Part shown: piece after piece, positions 18,980 to 28,099 of the stretch
Layout of the letters: each line of letters begins with the position of its first letter
Numbering within the stretch: position 1 is the first letter of the stretch
From: an uncultured Sphingomonadaceae bacterium
GTDB lineage: Bacteria; Pseudomonadota; Alphaproteobacteria; Sphingomonadales; Sphingomonadaceae
Assembly: GCA_947497315.1 (NCBI GenBank)
Contig: CANMFX010000001.1
Span: forward strand, 1,054,001-1,118,000
Direction of reading: 5' to 3'
DNA length: 64,000 nucleotides
Translations under genes and position numbers: made by a program
Notes under the pieces: generated by a model
Seen by the model: only the letters and a program-made list of their open reading frames with translations
Told to the model about the DNA's origin: nothing
Database searches by the model: none

Positions 18980-20176
18980 ATGAACCTGGAGTTCACTGCA
19001 GAAGAAAAAGCTTTTCGCGACGACGTGCGCAGCTTTATCGAGAATAATTACCCTCAGAATATCGAACGTGCGGCGGTTCAGGACGATATGAGTCCTGAAG
19101 ATATGACTGCCTGGCACAAAATTCTCGGCGAAAAAGGTTGGTCCGTTCCGGCCTGGCCTGAGCAATATGGCGGTACCGGCTGGACCCCGACGCAGCGCTA
19201 TATCTGGTCAGAGGAAAATGCGCGTGTGAATGCGGTTATGCCGCTGCCCTTCGGCGTCGCGATGGTTGGCCCGGTCATTTATACATTCGGCAATGAAGAA
19301 CAGAAAGCCAAGCATCTGCCCGGCATTAAAAGCGGCAATACCTGGTGGTGTCAGGGCTATTCAGAGCCTGGTGCCGGTTCAGACCTTGCGTCGCTGAAAA
19401 CAACCGCGGTGCGTGATGGTGATGATTATATCATCAATGGTCAGAAGACATGGACAACATTGGCGCAGCATGCCGATTGGGGTTTCTTCCTGTGCCGCAC
19501 CGATCCCGATGCGCCCAAGCCGCAACAAGGTATCAGCTTCATTCTGGTGGACATGAAAACGCCGGGCATCGAAGTGCGTCCGATCAAGCTGATTGATGGC
19601 GGCTATGAGGTCAACGAAGTATGGCTCACCGACGTGCGGGTGCCGGCGGAAAACCTGATTGGCGAAGAGAATAAGGGCTGGACCTACGCGAAATTCCTGC
19701 TGGCGCACGAACGCTCCGGTATTGCCGGCGTGGCACGTTCCAAGCGCGGTGTCGAGCAACTGAAAGAAATTGCCCAGCATGAGATGCTTGATGGTGAGCC
19801 ACTGCTTCAGGACATGGGTTTCGCTACCAAGATCAGCCAGCTGGAAATTGATCTCGCGGCATTGGAAATTACGGAGCTACGGACATTGGCTGGCGAACAG
19901 GCAGGTAAAGGCCCTGGTCCTGAAAGTTCCTTGTTGAAAGTGAAGGGTACGGAAATTCAGCAACGCCTGACGGAATTAACGCTGGAAGCGGTCGGCCATT
20001 ATGGCACGCCCGATTTCCGCAGCTTCCCCGCGGATGGCTCCAACGATTTCCCGATTGGTCCGGATTATGCACACAGCGCGGCACCGACCTATTTCAACAT
20101 GCGCAAGACATCGATCTACGGGGGATCGAACGAGATTCAGCGCAACATCATCACCAAAATGGTCCTCGGACTTTAG
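18980..20176 (+). CDS. Acyl-CoA dehydrogenase, first subunit of a pair
   Basis: FAD-dependent acyl-CoA dehydrogenase of 398 residues, forming an alpha,beta-double bond in a CoA thioester. The start at 18980 follows a GGAGAG site 7 nt upstream; 38 in-frame upstream codons are unrelated to the family. The N-terminal helical domain, the YSEPGAGSDLASLKT flavin/substrate loop and the QKTWTT strand are normal. In the C-terminal motif usually read YEGT..IQR the sequence is YGGSNEIQR, so the usual catalytic Glu position is Gly. A Glu in AHERSG could serve, as in isovaleryl-CoA-type enzymes. It lies 34 bp upstream of a second acyl-CoA dehydrogenase gene. Such pairs form heteromers in steroid side-chain degradation. 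Confidence 0.88.
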   Translation: MNLEFTAEEKAFRDDVRSFIENNYPQNIERAAVQDDMSPEDMTAWHKILGEKGWSVPAWPEQYGGTGWTPTQRYIWSEENARVNAVMPLPFGVAMVGPVIYTFGNEEQKAKHLPGIKSGNTWWCQGYSEPGAGSDLASLKTTAVRDGDDYIINGQKTWTTLAQHADWGFFLCRTDPDAPKPQQGISFILVDMKTPGIEVRPIKLIDGGYEVNEVWLTDVRVPAENLIGEENKGWTYAKFLLAHERSGIAGVARSKRGVEQLKEIAQHEMLDGEPLLQDMGFATKISQLEIDLAALEITELRTLAGEQAGKGPGPESSLLKVKGTEIQQRLTELTLEAVGHYGTPDFRSFPADGSNDFPIGPDYAHSAAPTYFNMRKTSIYGGSNEIQRNIITKMVLGL

Positions 20177-20210
20177 ATCCAACCCGCAAATATAATAAGA
20201 AAGCGAAACT

Positions 20211-21350
20211 ATGGATTTCAATTTTTCTGACGAACAGAATATGGTTCGTGACGGTATTTCACGACTGGTTCGGGAACAATATGACTGGGATACACGCCGC
20301 GCCGTGATCGCCAGTGAGTCTGGCTGGCGGCCGGAATTCTGGGCACAGCTTGCCGAACTGGGCATGCTGGCGGCACCTTTCTCTGAAGAAGATGGCGGCT
20401 TTGGCGGCGGTGCGGTCGAAACCATGCTGATCATGGAAGAATTTGGCAAAGGCCTGGTGGTCGAGCCGTTTATTCCCAGTGTGGTCTGTGCCGGCGGTTT
20501 CCTGAAACATGCCGGGACAGCCGCGCAGAAGGAAGAATATCTCAGCGCGATCATCGCAGGTGAGAAGGTTTTTGCCTTCGCCTATGCCGAGCCGCAGGGC
20601 CGCTATGATCTGGCGAACCTCACCACCTCAGCCAAGAAAGACGGCGACGGTTACTCGCTTAACGGCCACAAAGCGGTCGTGATCGGCGCGCCTTGGGCAA
20701 GCCACTTTGTGGTGACGGCGCGTACATCCGGCGGGCAGTCAGATGCCGGCGGCGTATCGGTGTTTATCGTTGCCAAGGATGCCGATGGCGTCAGCCTGCG
20801 CGACTATGCAACGGTTGATGGCCGCCGCGCTTCGGAGGTTTATTTCGAGAATGTTTCGGTTCCGGCTGATGCCCTGATTGGTGAGCTGGATAACGGTTTG
20901 CCACTGATCGAGACGGTTGTCGATGAAGCGACAGCGGCGGTCTGTGCAGAAGCCACCGGCGCGATGCAGGTGACCCACGCGATGACGCTGGAATATGCGA
21001 AGCAGCGTAAGCAATTCGGTGTGCCGATCAGCAGCTTTCAGGTGCTCCAGCACCGCATGGTCGATATGTTCATGGAATATGAGCAGTCGATTTCCATGTC
21101 CTATCTTGCCACGATTAAACTCGATGAAGACGAAGCGACCCGCAAACATGCGGTCTCGTCCGCCAAAGTCCGCGTCGGACAATCAGCACGCTTTGTCGGC
21201 CAGTCGGCGGTGCAGACCCATGGCGGCATGGGCGTAACCGATGAGACGGCCGTCGGCAGCTATTTCAAACGGCTGTCGATCATCGAAAGCGAATTTGGCA
21301 GCGTCGATCATCATATGCGGCGGCACGTTAAATTGACCGCTGCTCAGTAA
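20211..21350 (+). CDS. Acyl-CoA dehydrogenase, second subunit of a pair
   Basis: Acyl-CoA dehydrogenase-fold protein of 379 residues. The N-terminal domain is normal. The middle loop, usually SEP.AGSD, reads AEPQGRYDLANL and is degenerate. The C-terminal FAD contacts RKQFGVPISSFQVLQHRM and QTHGGMGVTDE are intact. This matches the paired arrangement in which one subunit keeps one half of the active site and its partner the other. It probably works with the preceding gene product as an alpha2beta2 enzyme on a bulky or branched CoA ester. A strong terminator follows 24 bp after the stop. Confidence 0.88.
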   Translation: MDFNFSDEQNMVRDGISRLVREQYDWDTRRAVIASESGWRPEFWAQLAELGMLAAPFSEEDGGFGGGAVETMLIMEEFGKGLVVEPFIPSVVCAGGFLKHAGTAAQKEEYLSAIIAGEKVFAFAYAEPQGRYDLANLTTSAKKDGDGYSLNGHKAVVIGAPWASHFVVTARTSGGQSDAGGVSVFIVAKDADGVSLRDYATVDGRRASEVYFENVSVPADALIGELDNGLPLIETVVDEATAAVCAEATGAMQVTHAMTLEYAKQRKQFGVPISSFQVLQHRMVDMFMEYEQSISMSYLATIKLDEDEATRKHAVSSAKVRVGQSARFVGQSAVQTHGGMGVTDETAVGSYFKRLSIIESEFGSVDHHMRRHVKLTAAQ

Positions 21351-21373
21351 GGCAGACGTCATAGCCCTATCAT

Positions 21374-21411
21374 AAAAGGGGGTGCGGCCAGACTGGCTGT
21401 GCCCCCTTTTT
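21374..21411 (+). terminator. Rho-independent terminator after the acyl-CoA dehydrogenase pair
   Basis: A long hairpin with arms AAAAGGGGG...GGCCA and TGGCT...CCCCCTTTTT pairs over about 17 bp, counting three G-U pairs, with a 3-nt loop and a T run. It ends the acyl-CoA dehydrogenase unit before the MFS gene. Confidence 0.85.
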
Positions 21412-21447
21412 CGCGTTATCCCACTTCTTCCCAGGGAGGGGATTAGT

Positions 21448-22764
21448 ATGGTTCAACGGTCTGCCACGATTCCAGGCAAAGCAACGGGCAACATATACCG
21501 CTACTATATCCTGTTTGTGATGATGCTGACCTACATGTTCAACATCACCGACCGTATGGTCATGTCGATCCTGATTGAGGATATCAAGGCAGACTTTGTC
21601 CTGACCGACACACAAATCGGTCTGTTGGCCGGAACGGCTTTTACTCTTTTCTATGTTTTGCTCGGGATACCCGCGGGCCGTTTGGCGGACCGGACCAATC
21701 GCAAAAAAATGATCTCGATTGCGGTAAGCCTGTGGAGCCTGATGACGGCACTGTGCGGGGTTGCCACAGGTTTCTGGACCCTGTTTCTGGCCCGACTGGG
21801 CGTCGGTGTCGGAGAGGCAGGCGGCAACCCCCCGGCCATTTCTATCCTGACCAATTATTTCCAATCCCATGAGTTATCCCGGGCGATGGGGATTTTTTCG
21901 GTGGGCGCCGTGCTTGGTCCGGTGGTCGGCTTTGTGGCAGGCGGTCTGCTTGCCGAGGCTTATGGTTGGCGGTGGACGTTCATCATTCTGGGATTGCCGG
22001 GCATATTGCTCGGGCTGTTGATTTATCTGACGGTACGCGAACCTGACCGTAGCCAGTTTTCAAACCCTGGAGAGGACAAGGTCAAAGCGGCGACACAAGA
22101 ACCGTTTGCCACAACCATGGCTTCGCTCTGGCGCAATCGGATATTCATGCGTGTTGCCCTGGCGAACGCGTTGGCGGTTACGGCTTCTTATGCCTTTGCC
22201 ATATGGTTGGCACCGATCCTGATCCGCAATTTTGAGATCCCGGTGTCGCAGGTCGGCATTTATCTGGGAATTGTCTGGATTGCTGGCGGGGTCCCCGGCA
22301 TGGTCATCGGCGGTTATGTGACGGACAAACTGGCCCTCAGAAATCCGAAATGGCGGGCATGGTATTGTGCCATCGTGGTGCTGGCGGCGCTGCCGCTCTT
22401 GTGCCTCTGCCTGCTCACTGACAATCTGGTCCTGGCGCTCATCATTTATGCTGTCGGCTATGGTGTGCATTCGTCCACCCAAGGTCCCGCAATAGCAATG
22501 ATGCAATCATCAGTATCACCGACCGAGCGGGGTACAGCGTCCTCCATCGCCAGTCTGTCCGCGACTTTCCTGGGTTATTTCATTGGCCCTGCCGTGGCCG
22601 GGGCTATCAGCGACAGACTGGCACCGGACTATGGTACATTATCGCTCAACTATGCCGTTATCGGTATTACGATATTGAGCCTGACGCTGGCGATACTCGC
22701 TTATCTCTATGCCGCCAGAGCCGTTCCTGACACGCCGTCACAGGCAGCGTTGTCGTCACAATAA
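21448..22764 (+). CDS. MFS transporter, Spinster-like
   Basis: Twelve-helix major facilitator permease of 438 residues. The start at 21448 follows GGGAGGGG. Motif A-like GRLADRTNRKKM occurs in the loop after helix 2 (near residue 75), RLGVGVGEAG in helix 4, and a matching YVTDKL loop in the second half. The N-terminal MLTYMFNITDRMVMSIL segment is typical of the Spinster-type group, common in sphingomonad catabolic clusters. The substrate is unknown. The gene has its own unit, bounded upstream by a terminator, and overlaps the convergent SDR by 9 bp. Confidence 0.85.
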   Translation: MVQRSATIPGKATGNIYRYYILFVMMLTYMFNITDRMVMSILIEDIKADFVLTDTQIGLLAGTAFTLFYVLLGIPAGRLADRTNRKKMISIAVSLWSLMTALCGVATGFWTLFLARLGVGVGEAGGNPPAISILTNYFQSHELSRAMGIFSVGAVLGPVVGFVAGGLLAEAYGWRWTFIILGLPGILLGLLIYLTVREPDRSQFSNPGEDKVKAATQEPFATTMASLWRNRIFMRVALANALAVTASYAFAIWLAPILIRNFEIPVSQVGIYLGIVWIAGGVPGMVIGGYVTDKLALRNPKWRAWYCAIVVLAALPLLCLCLLTDNLVLALIIYAVGYGVHSSTQGPAIAMMQSSVSPTERGTASSIASLSATFLGYFIGPAVAGAISDRLAPDYGTLSLNYAVIGITILSLTLAILAYLYAARAVPDTPSQAALSSQ

Positions 22765-23496
22765 CAATCCGCCGTCGGCGATAAGCGTCTGTCCCACCAC
22801 ATAGCTGGCCAATGGCGAGGCCAGAAACAGCGATAGCCCCGCCATGTCGTCGGGATCACCAATGCGACCGACCGGGATATTACGGATCGTTGCCTCCCGG
22901 CGTTTGGGATTCTCGGTTGTGACAGCGGTCATCTTGGTGGCGATCAGGCCCGGTGCAATGCCGTTCACACGGATGCCATCCGGGGCCCATGCTTTGCCGA
23001 GCGTTCGGGTTAATCCCATGGCTCCGGTTTTCGATGCATTATAGGCCGGGTTACCCACGGTTGCGTGAAAGGCTGCGGTCGAGCTAATGATGATCAGCGA
23101 GCCGCTGGCTTCTTTGAGCAGATCATGAAACTGGCCAGCAAAGGTCATCAGGCTGTTGAGATTGACCTGTATCACCTTGGCAAAATTTTCCGGTTCAAAT
23201 TCCTGCCGCTTGTAGAGCACCATGCCTTGCGAGCAGATGAGAACATCGAGACGATCGAACGTCTGGCGATAGGCGGCAATAGCTGCGTCATCGGCAGCAT
23301 TGACCTGCGCATAATACAGGCCTTCCAGATCAGAGCCTTCGTCCTTGGAATAATCATCTGTTCCGGCGTGTGTCCCCGTGACATGAACCGTCGCGCCGCA
23401 TTTCCGAAATGCCTGTGCCGTGGCATTACCAATGCCGCTTGAGCCGCCAATGACGGACACTATTTTGCCTTCATAATTCAAAGATGCGTCGATCAT
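22756..23496 (-). CDS. SDR family oxidoreductase
   Basis: Short-chain dehydrogenase of 246 residues. The cofactor motif GGSSGIG is at residues 17-23, the NNAG-equivalent reads CSQG, a serine precedes (IIISS), and YNASK provides the catalytic Tyr/Lys. The start at 23496 follows AGAGGA 6 nt upstream. It is divergent from another SDR gene, with a 100-bp shared promoter region. It is probably an NAD(P)-dependent alcohol/ketone enzyme in lipid-like substrate degradation; substrate unknown. Confidence 0.85.
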   Translation of the reverse strand: MIDASLNYEGKIVSVIGGSSGIGNATAQAFRKCGATVHVTGTHAGTDDYSKDEGSDLEGLYYAQVNAADDAAIAAYRQTFDRLDVLICSQGMVLYKRQEFEPENFAKVIQVNLNSLMTFAGQFHDLLKEASGSLIIISSTAAFHATVGNPAYNASKTGAMGLTRTLGKAWAPDGIRVNGIAPGLIATKMTAVTTENPKRREATIRNIPVGRIGDPDDMAGLSLFLASPLASYVVGQTLIADGGLLL

Positions 23497-23596
23497 ATCT
23501 ATCCTCTTCCGTTTGCCCCTATGCAAAGCGATATTGGCCGAGCCGAAGGCGATGGTCTAGAGCCGATTGTGATAACGCATAATCCAGAGGACAGAT

Positions 23597-24367
23597 ATGG
23601 ACATTCCCTTCTCACTTGCGGGCCGGACCGCGTTGATCGCCGGAGCATCTTCGGGGCTGGGCGCCCATTTTGCGGAACTTTTCGGTGCGGCCGGGGCCAA
23701 TGTGGTGCTAGGTGCAAGGCGTACCGACCGCACGGCTGAAGTAGCGGACAAAATTGTGGCAGCAGGCGGCGAGGCGCTGGCGGTGGCACTGGATGTGACG
23801 GATGAGGCATCTGTCATCGCCGCCTTTGATGCTGCAGAAGCTGAATTTGGCGTTGTGGACTCGATCGTCGCCAATGCCGGGTTCAGTGAACCGGGACGGA
23901 CCACAGAACTGCCGCTGGCTGACGTGCAGCGGCTGGTGAATACAAATTTCATGGGCGTCTATGCGGCCGCCCGGGAAGGGGCCAAACGTCTGATCGCCAA
24001 TGGCAGCCGTGAAAGGGAAAACGGGCGCATCACCATTGTCGGTTCGATTACTTCCCGACTGACCGCCAATGGCGACAGCGCCTATGCTGCGACAAAAGCC
24101 GGCGTGACCCATTTGGGACGCAATATGGCGCGCGAATGGGTGCGGCAGGGGGTCAATGTGAACACCATACATCCCGGCTATATTGCCACCGAAATTCAGG
24201 GCGACTGGTATCAGACCGAGGGCGGCAAGGCCCAGATCGCGGGTTTCCATCGCCGCCGCTTGCAGGACATGGCGTCGCTGGATGCGATGATGCTCTATTT
24301 TTCATCCGATGCGTCGCGGTCGGTCACGGGGTCTGACATGGTCGTGGATGACGGCCAGTCTCTATAG
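23597..24367 (+). CDS. SDR family oxidoreductase
   Basis: Classical short-chain dehydrogenase of 256 residues with GASSGLG at residues 16-22, NAG near residue 93, the serine in VGSITS, and YAATK as the active-site Tyr/Lys. A run rich in charged residues (GSRERENGR) precedes the catalytic serine. The ATG follows AGAGGACAG. It is divergent from the preceding SDR and convergent with the XdhC gene, with 6 bp of 3' overlap. Confidence 0.87.
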   Translation: MDIPFSLAGRTALIAGASSGLGAHFAELFGAAGANVVLGARRTDRTAEVADKIVAAGGEALAVALDVTDEASVIAAFDAAEAEFGVVDSIVANAGFSEPGRTTELPLADVQRLVNTNFMGVYAAAREGAKRLIANGSRERENGRITIVGSITSRLTANGDSAYAATKAGVTHLGRNMAREWVRQGVNVNTIHPGYIATEIQGDWYQTEGGKAQIAGFHRRRLQDMASLDAMMLYFSSDASRSVTGSDMVVDDGQSL

Positions 24368-25324
24368 CGCGATATGCCCATGCGTCCGGCTGAACCGGCT
24401 GTGATAGGTTTCGATAATCTCCGTCAGCGTGGATAGCGCGAGCGTCGCCGGATCACGCGTGGACGGGATGATGCCAATGGGCGCTTTCATGCGTTTTATA
24501 TCTTTATCGCTGACGCCAATGTCGCTGAGCAAAGCCTTGCGGGTGTCATGGGTTTTGAAACTGCCCATCGCGCCGATGTAAAAGGCTGGTGAAGCCAGCG
24601 CCTGTTTCATCAGTTCTGCCTCCCAGTCATGGTCATGAAAATAGAAGACACAGGCGGTCCATGGATCGGCCTTATAGAGATCGGTTGTTGCCGGTGTCTT
24701 CAGCAGGTTGACGGTGCCCTCCTGTTCGGTGACACGCGCCATTATATCTGCATCAGGCGTCAATATTTCGCAGTCGAGTCCATAGGATGCCGTGAGATTG
24801 GCGAGATTCTCCACCACCGCGCCATGGCCGAGGATCACGATTTTTGCGGGAGGGACGTGATTGACATGAACCCATGATCCCGCGCTGATAACGGCTTGAT
24901 CCTGTACGGCTGGCGTGCAGCTTAATACTCCTGTTTCGCGGTCCGTGCTGATGGTGAAGGGCTGTCTTTCCATAACCGCATCAAACAATTCTGCAGCGAC
25001 ATGCGTATCGGCCAGGGGCGTAAACAACAAATCGATGCCGCCCCCGCAGGGAAGACGAATGTCGAGATAGGGCGATCCGGCACCAAGGCGAACTTCGCGC
25101 GGGGCACCTGTGCTGATGCAATCCACGGCTTCAGCGATGACCGCTGTTTCAATGCATCCACCGGAAAAGGAACCTGCCGCGCTGCCGTCCACTGCGACCG
25201 CCATATGGGCGCCAGGATTGCGGGTGGAAGCCCCTGTGACCGCCGTCAATGTCACGAGGGCACAATCCAGACCGGCTTCGGTCCTGTCTTTCAGAAACTG
25301 GAATATCGGAAATATATTGTTCAA
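24362..25324 (-). CDS. XdhC/CoxI family maturation protein
   Basis: Protein of 320 residues with the XdhC N-terminal domain (ALVTLTAVTGASTRNPGAHMAV and SGGCIE, which includes the conserved Cys) and a C-terminal Rossmann-type domain (KIVILGHGAVVENLANL, then FYIGAMGS). XdhC binds molybdenum cofactor, protects it, promotes sulfuration and inserts it into xanthine-oxidase-type enzymes. The only such enzyme in the window is IorAB, 13 kb away. The start is uncertain: a TTG at 25324 has no good ribosome site, while AGGAAA lies in front of an in-frame ATT at 25336 that directly follows a stop codon. Confidence 0.85.
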   Translation of the reverse strand: MNNIFPIFQFLKDRTEAGLDCALVTLTAVTGASTRNPGAHMAVAVDGSAAGSFSGGCIETAVIAEAVDCISTGAPREVRLGAGSPYLDIRLPCGGGIDLLFTPLADTHVAAELFDAVMERQPFTISTDRETGVLSCTPAVQDQAVISAGSWVHVNHVPPAKIVILGHGAVVENLANLTASYGLDCEILTPDADIMARVTEQEGTVNLLKTPATTDLYKADPWTACVFYFHDHDWEAELMKQALASPAFYIGAMGSFKTHDTRKALLSDIGVSDKDIKRMKAPIGIIPSTRDPATLALSTLTEIIETYHSRFSRTHGHIAL

Positions 25325-25388
25325 GCGCGCCGCAATCTATTGTTTCCTGGATGCTAGCGCAGTTTGGCTGATGCCTGCAATCTTTCGT

Positions 25389-26162
25389 TTAGCGCCCTCC
25401 GGTTACGAACAGACATTGGCCGGTTACCCAGCTGGCCGCCGGGGAGGCCATATAGATGACCGCAGCGGCAATATCTTCCTCTGTGCCATAGCGCTGCAAG
25501 GGAATGCCAATATGCTTGAGCAGTTTCTCCCGGTCCTCTTCGGATTTTACCCCCATGGATTCATCAAAATTCTCGGTAGGGATCGGGCCGGGGGCCACGG
25601 CATTGACGCGGATTTTTGGCGCGAGTTCAAGTGACAAGGTGCTGGTCAGGCTGTTCACTGCTGCTTTGGATGCGCCATAAGGACCGTTTTTAATCTGTCC
25701 GCCAAAGGACGCGCGCGATGAGGTGTTGATAATCACGCCGCCATCTTCCTGCATATGCTTGGCCGCAACGACAGCGCCCATCCAGACGCTTTTGAGATTG
25801 AGGTCAATCTGCGCATCCCAATTGGCTTCCGGCGTTTTTGTCAGATAGCGCGGCGTGCCATCGGGCAATCCGCCGGCATTGCTGACCCAGATGGTCAGCT
25901 TGCCCAGTTCTGTAACGGCGCGCTCTGCCAGATTTTCCAGTGCGGCCATATCGGTGACATCGGTGGCGACGGTTATCGCCCGGCGACCGAGCGCACGGAT
26001 TTCCTCTGCCACGGCTTCGAGATCGCTGGCAGTACGGGCGGCCAGAGCCACGTCGGCGCCTGCTTCTGCCAGTCCCAGGGCGATCGCGCGGCCAATGCCC
26101 TTGCCAGCGCCGGTGACGACAGCAACATCGCCTTCCAGTTTGAAATTGTCCAAAATGCTCAT
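25389..26162 (-). CDS. SDR family oxidoreductase, last gene of hyuAB operon
   Basis: Short-chain dehydrogenase of 257 residues: GAGKGIG (residues 17-23), NAGG, the serine in NTSSR, and YGASK. The start at 26162 follows AAAGGAGAG. It lies 71 bp downstream of the HyuB gene on the same strand, behind a perfect 12-bp hairpin that includes part of this ribosome site. Probably an NAD(P)-dependent dehydrogenase acting with the hydantoinase/HMG-CoA lyase genes. Confidence 0.87.
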   Translation of the reverse strand: MSILDNFKLEGDVAVVTGAGKGIGRAIALGLAEAGADVALAARTASDLEAVAEEIRALGRRAITVATDVTDMAALENLAERAVTELGKLTIWVSNAGGLPDGTPRYLTKTPEANWDAQIDLNLKSVWMGAVVAAKHMQEDGGVIINTSSRASFGGQIKNGPYGASKAAVNSLTSTLSLELAPKIRVNAVAPGPIPTENFDESMGVKSEEDREKLLKHIGIPLQRYGTEEDIAAAVIYMASPAASWVTGQCLFVTGGR

Positions 26163-26174
26163 TGGCAAGACTCT

Positions 26175-26205
26175 CCTTTGCCGCCGTGATGATCGGCGGC
26201 AAAGG
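26175..26205 (-). promoter_or_regulatory. Perfect 12-bp hairpin covering the SDR ribosome site
   Basis: The arms CCTTTGCCGCCG and CGGCGGCAAAGG pair perfectly around a 7-nt loop, between hyuB and the SDR gene. In the leftward transcript the second arm runs straight into AGAGTC, so the AAAGGAGAG ribosome site is half buried in the stem. No T run follows, which argues against a simple terminator. It may tune translation or act as an RNA-processing or stability element. Confidence 0.6.
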
Positions 26206-26233
26206 GGAAGTCCACTAACAGAAGCATTGGTTG

Positions 26234-28099
26234 CTAGGCAGCGGCATGTCCCGGTTGAACGGGTGCTGGCAGGCCGGTTTCTTCCTCGCAATTGGCCCGC
26301 AACGTATTGATATCCGGTCCGAAGTTAAACGGACTGTCGGTTTCAGTGATCTGGCTTGCCATATCGGCGCGCAAACTTTCAGTGGCGCCTGTGTCAACTT
26401 TCCCGTCATCCGTGATGACCACGCCATATTCGCGCGCGCCATCAACTGTGACCAGTCCTTGGCGGATTTCCAGGGCTACCAGCTCGGGATCGCGTTCCAG
26501 CGGACTCCCCCATCCGCCGCCGCCCCAGGTGACGAAGTGCAACTGATCACCCTCTTCCACGGCAACTTCCTCCACTTTATTCCCTATGATCGTGCTGCTG
26601 CCATCCTCCTTTTCGAGGATTTTTCGCGCTCGCTTGCCAGGCTCGCCACCATTCACGCCCCATGGCGGAACGAACCAGCGGTCATCATGGATCGAGATCG
26701 TGCCAGCGGCAAGAAAACGATAGGTGAGATAGATGCCGTTACCACCACGGTGCAATCCCGCGCCGCCGCTATCCGGCGCCGTCTCGTAACGTTCGATCCG
26801 CAGCGGGAAATAGCGCTCCAGAAACTCGTTCGGTACATTGGTAAAGCCGGGCCATAGCGAATGCCCATCCGGTCCGTCACCCAGTGGCCGTCCCGGTATG
26901 CCGCCAAAGCCGATCTGAAACAGCTGGAACCAGTCGCCTTTCTTGTCATTGCCGGAATAGAACAGATGGGGCGAGGATGAGAAGCCTGCAGCGTTGAGGA
27001 ATTCCGGCGTCTTCTGACCCAGCAGGCCGCCCAGAATATCGAAAATCCGCCCCAGCGCGTGGGTACGGCCCGACAGTGCTGCCGGGAATTTCGGCTTGAG
27101 CAGCGACCCTTCCGGAATCTTTACCTCAATCAAGTCATAGAAGCCGTCATTGAACAATATCTGCGGATCGAAAACCATGATCATGTAGATGCCGAAGAAC
27201 ATCTTGAACATATTCTCGTTGAGGAAGAAATTGATCGAAGCCCCGCTTTGCGGATCGGTTCCTTCGAAATCGAGAATGACCTTATCGCCCTCGCGCCGCA
27301 TCGTGCATTTGATCTTGTAAGGTCCAGCGCCAATACCGTCGTCGCAAATATAGTCTTCAAAGCTCACCGGCTCTTCACCAATTGCCTGACCGATCAACGT
27401 TTTCATCGCGCGATGATTGCGGGCAAGCAATTCCTGCGTTGCGGAAACATAGACATCATCGCCGAAACGTTCTGCCATTTCGATAACGCGCCGCGCGGCA
27501 ACGCGACAGGATGCGATAATCGCGTTGAGATCCGCCTGACACCAATCTGGCTTGCGCGTTTGGTGCATGACAAGCTTCATCAGGTCTTCGTTATATTCGC
27601 CTTTTTTCCAGATTTTTACCGGCGGAATCCGGACGCCTTCTTCAAAAATGGACTTCGCATCGATGGGCATGGAGCCAACAACTTTGCCACCAATATCGGA
27701 CTGATGGCCAAACATTGCAGTATAAGCAATCAGGCGGCCATCTTTGAATATGGGTAACAAGATGAGCCAGTCATTATTGTGGCTGACCGCCCCTTCGCAG
27801 CTATAGGGATCGGACAGGAAGATCATGTCGCCATCTTCCAGTGTCCCATCATATTGGCGCAGGAAACCATCAATGAAGCTGCCGAATTGCCCTACGATCA
27901 TTTTGCCGGTGTGATCGGCGATTAGCGGAAAGGCATCGCCCTGTTCCCTGATGCCGGGAGACATGGCTGTCCGAACGAGCGTTGCGTCCATCTCTATCCG
28001 GGCATTGCGAAGGGCATTTTCGATAATGTCGAGCGTAACCGGATCAATGTCGATTTTCTCAAACGGCGTGTCATTGGTTTCAATGATTGTTGCAGGCAT
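26234..28099 (-). CDS. hyuB: Hydantoinase B/oxoprolinase family subunit
   Basis: Protein of 621 residues of the HyuB family, partner of HyuA in ATP-dependent hydrolysis of cyclic amides (N-methylhydantoin, 5-oxoproline, caprolactam) or in acetone-carboxylase-type reactions. Typical stretches are DPVTLDIIENALRNARIEM near the start, GDMIFLSDPYSCEGAVSHNND near residue 93, FGHQSDIGGKVVGSMP and, late in the protein, DSGGAGLHRGGNGIYLTY. Metal-binding Asp/His residues of the family appear present. It begins directly at the HyuA stop with no gap. Confidence 0.9.
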   Translation of the reverse strand: MPATIIETNDTPFEKIDIDPVTLDIIENALRNARIEMDATLVRTAMSPGIREQGDAFPLIADHTGKMIVGQFGSFIDGFLRQYDGTLEDGDMIFLSDPYSCEGAVSHNNDWLILLPIFKDGRLIAYTAMFGHQSDIGGKVVGSMPIDAKSIFEEGVRIPPVKIWKKGEYNEDLMKLVMHQTRKPDWCQADLNAIIASCRVAARRVIEMAERFGDDVYVSATQELLARNHRAMKTLIGQAIGEEPVSFEDYICDDGIGAGPYKIKCTMRREGDKVILDFEGTDPQSGASINFFLNENMFKMFFGIYMIMVFDPQILFNDGFYDLIEVKIPEGSLLKPKFPAALSGRTHALGRIFDILGGLLGQKTPEFLNAAGFSSSPHLFYSGNDKKGDWFQLFQIGFGGIPGRPLGDGPDGHSLWPGFTNVPNEFLERYFPLRIERYETAPDSGGAGLHRGGNGIYLTYRFLAAGTISIHDDRWFVPPWGVNGGEPGKRARKILEKEDGSSTIIGNKVEEVAVEEGDQLHFVTWGGGGWGSPLERDPELVALEIRQGLVTVDGAREYGVVITDDGKVDTGATESLRADMASQITETDSPFNFGPDINTLRANCEEETGLPAPVQPGHAAA

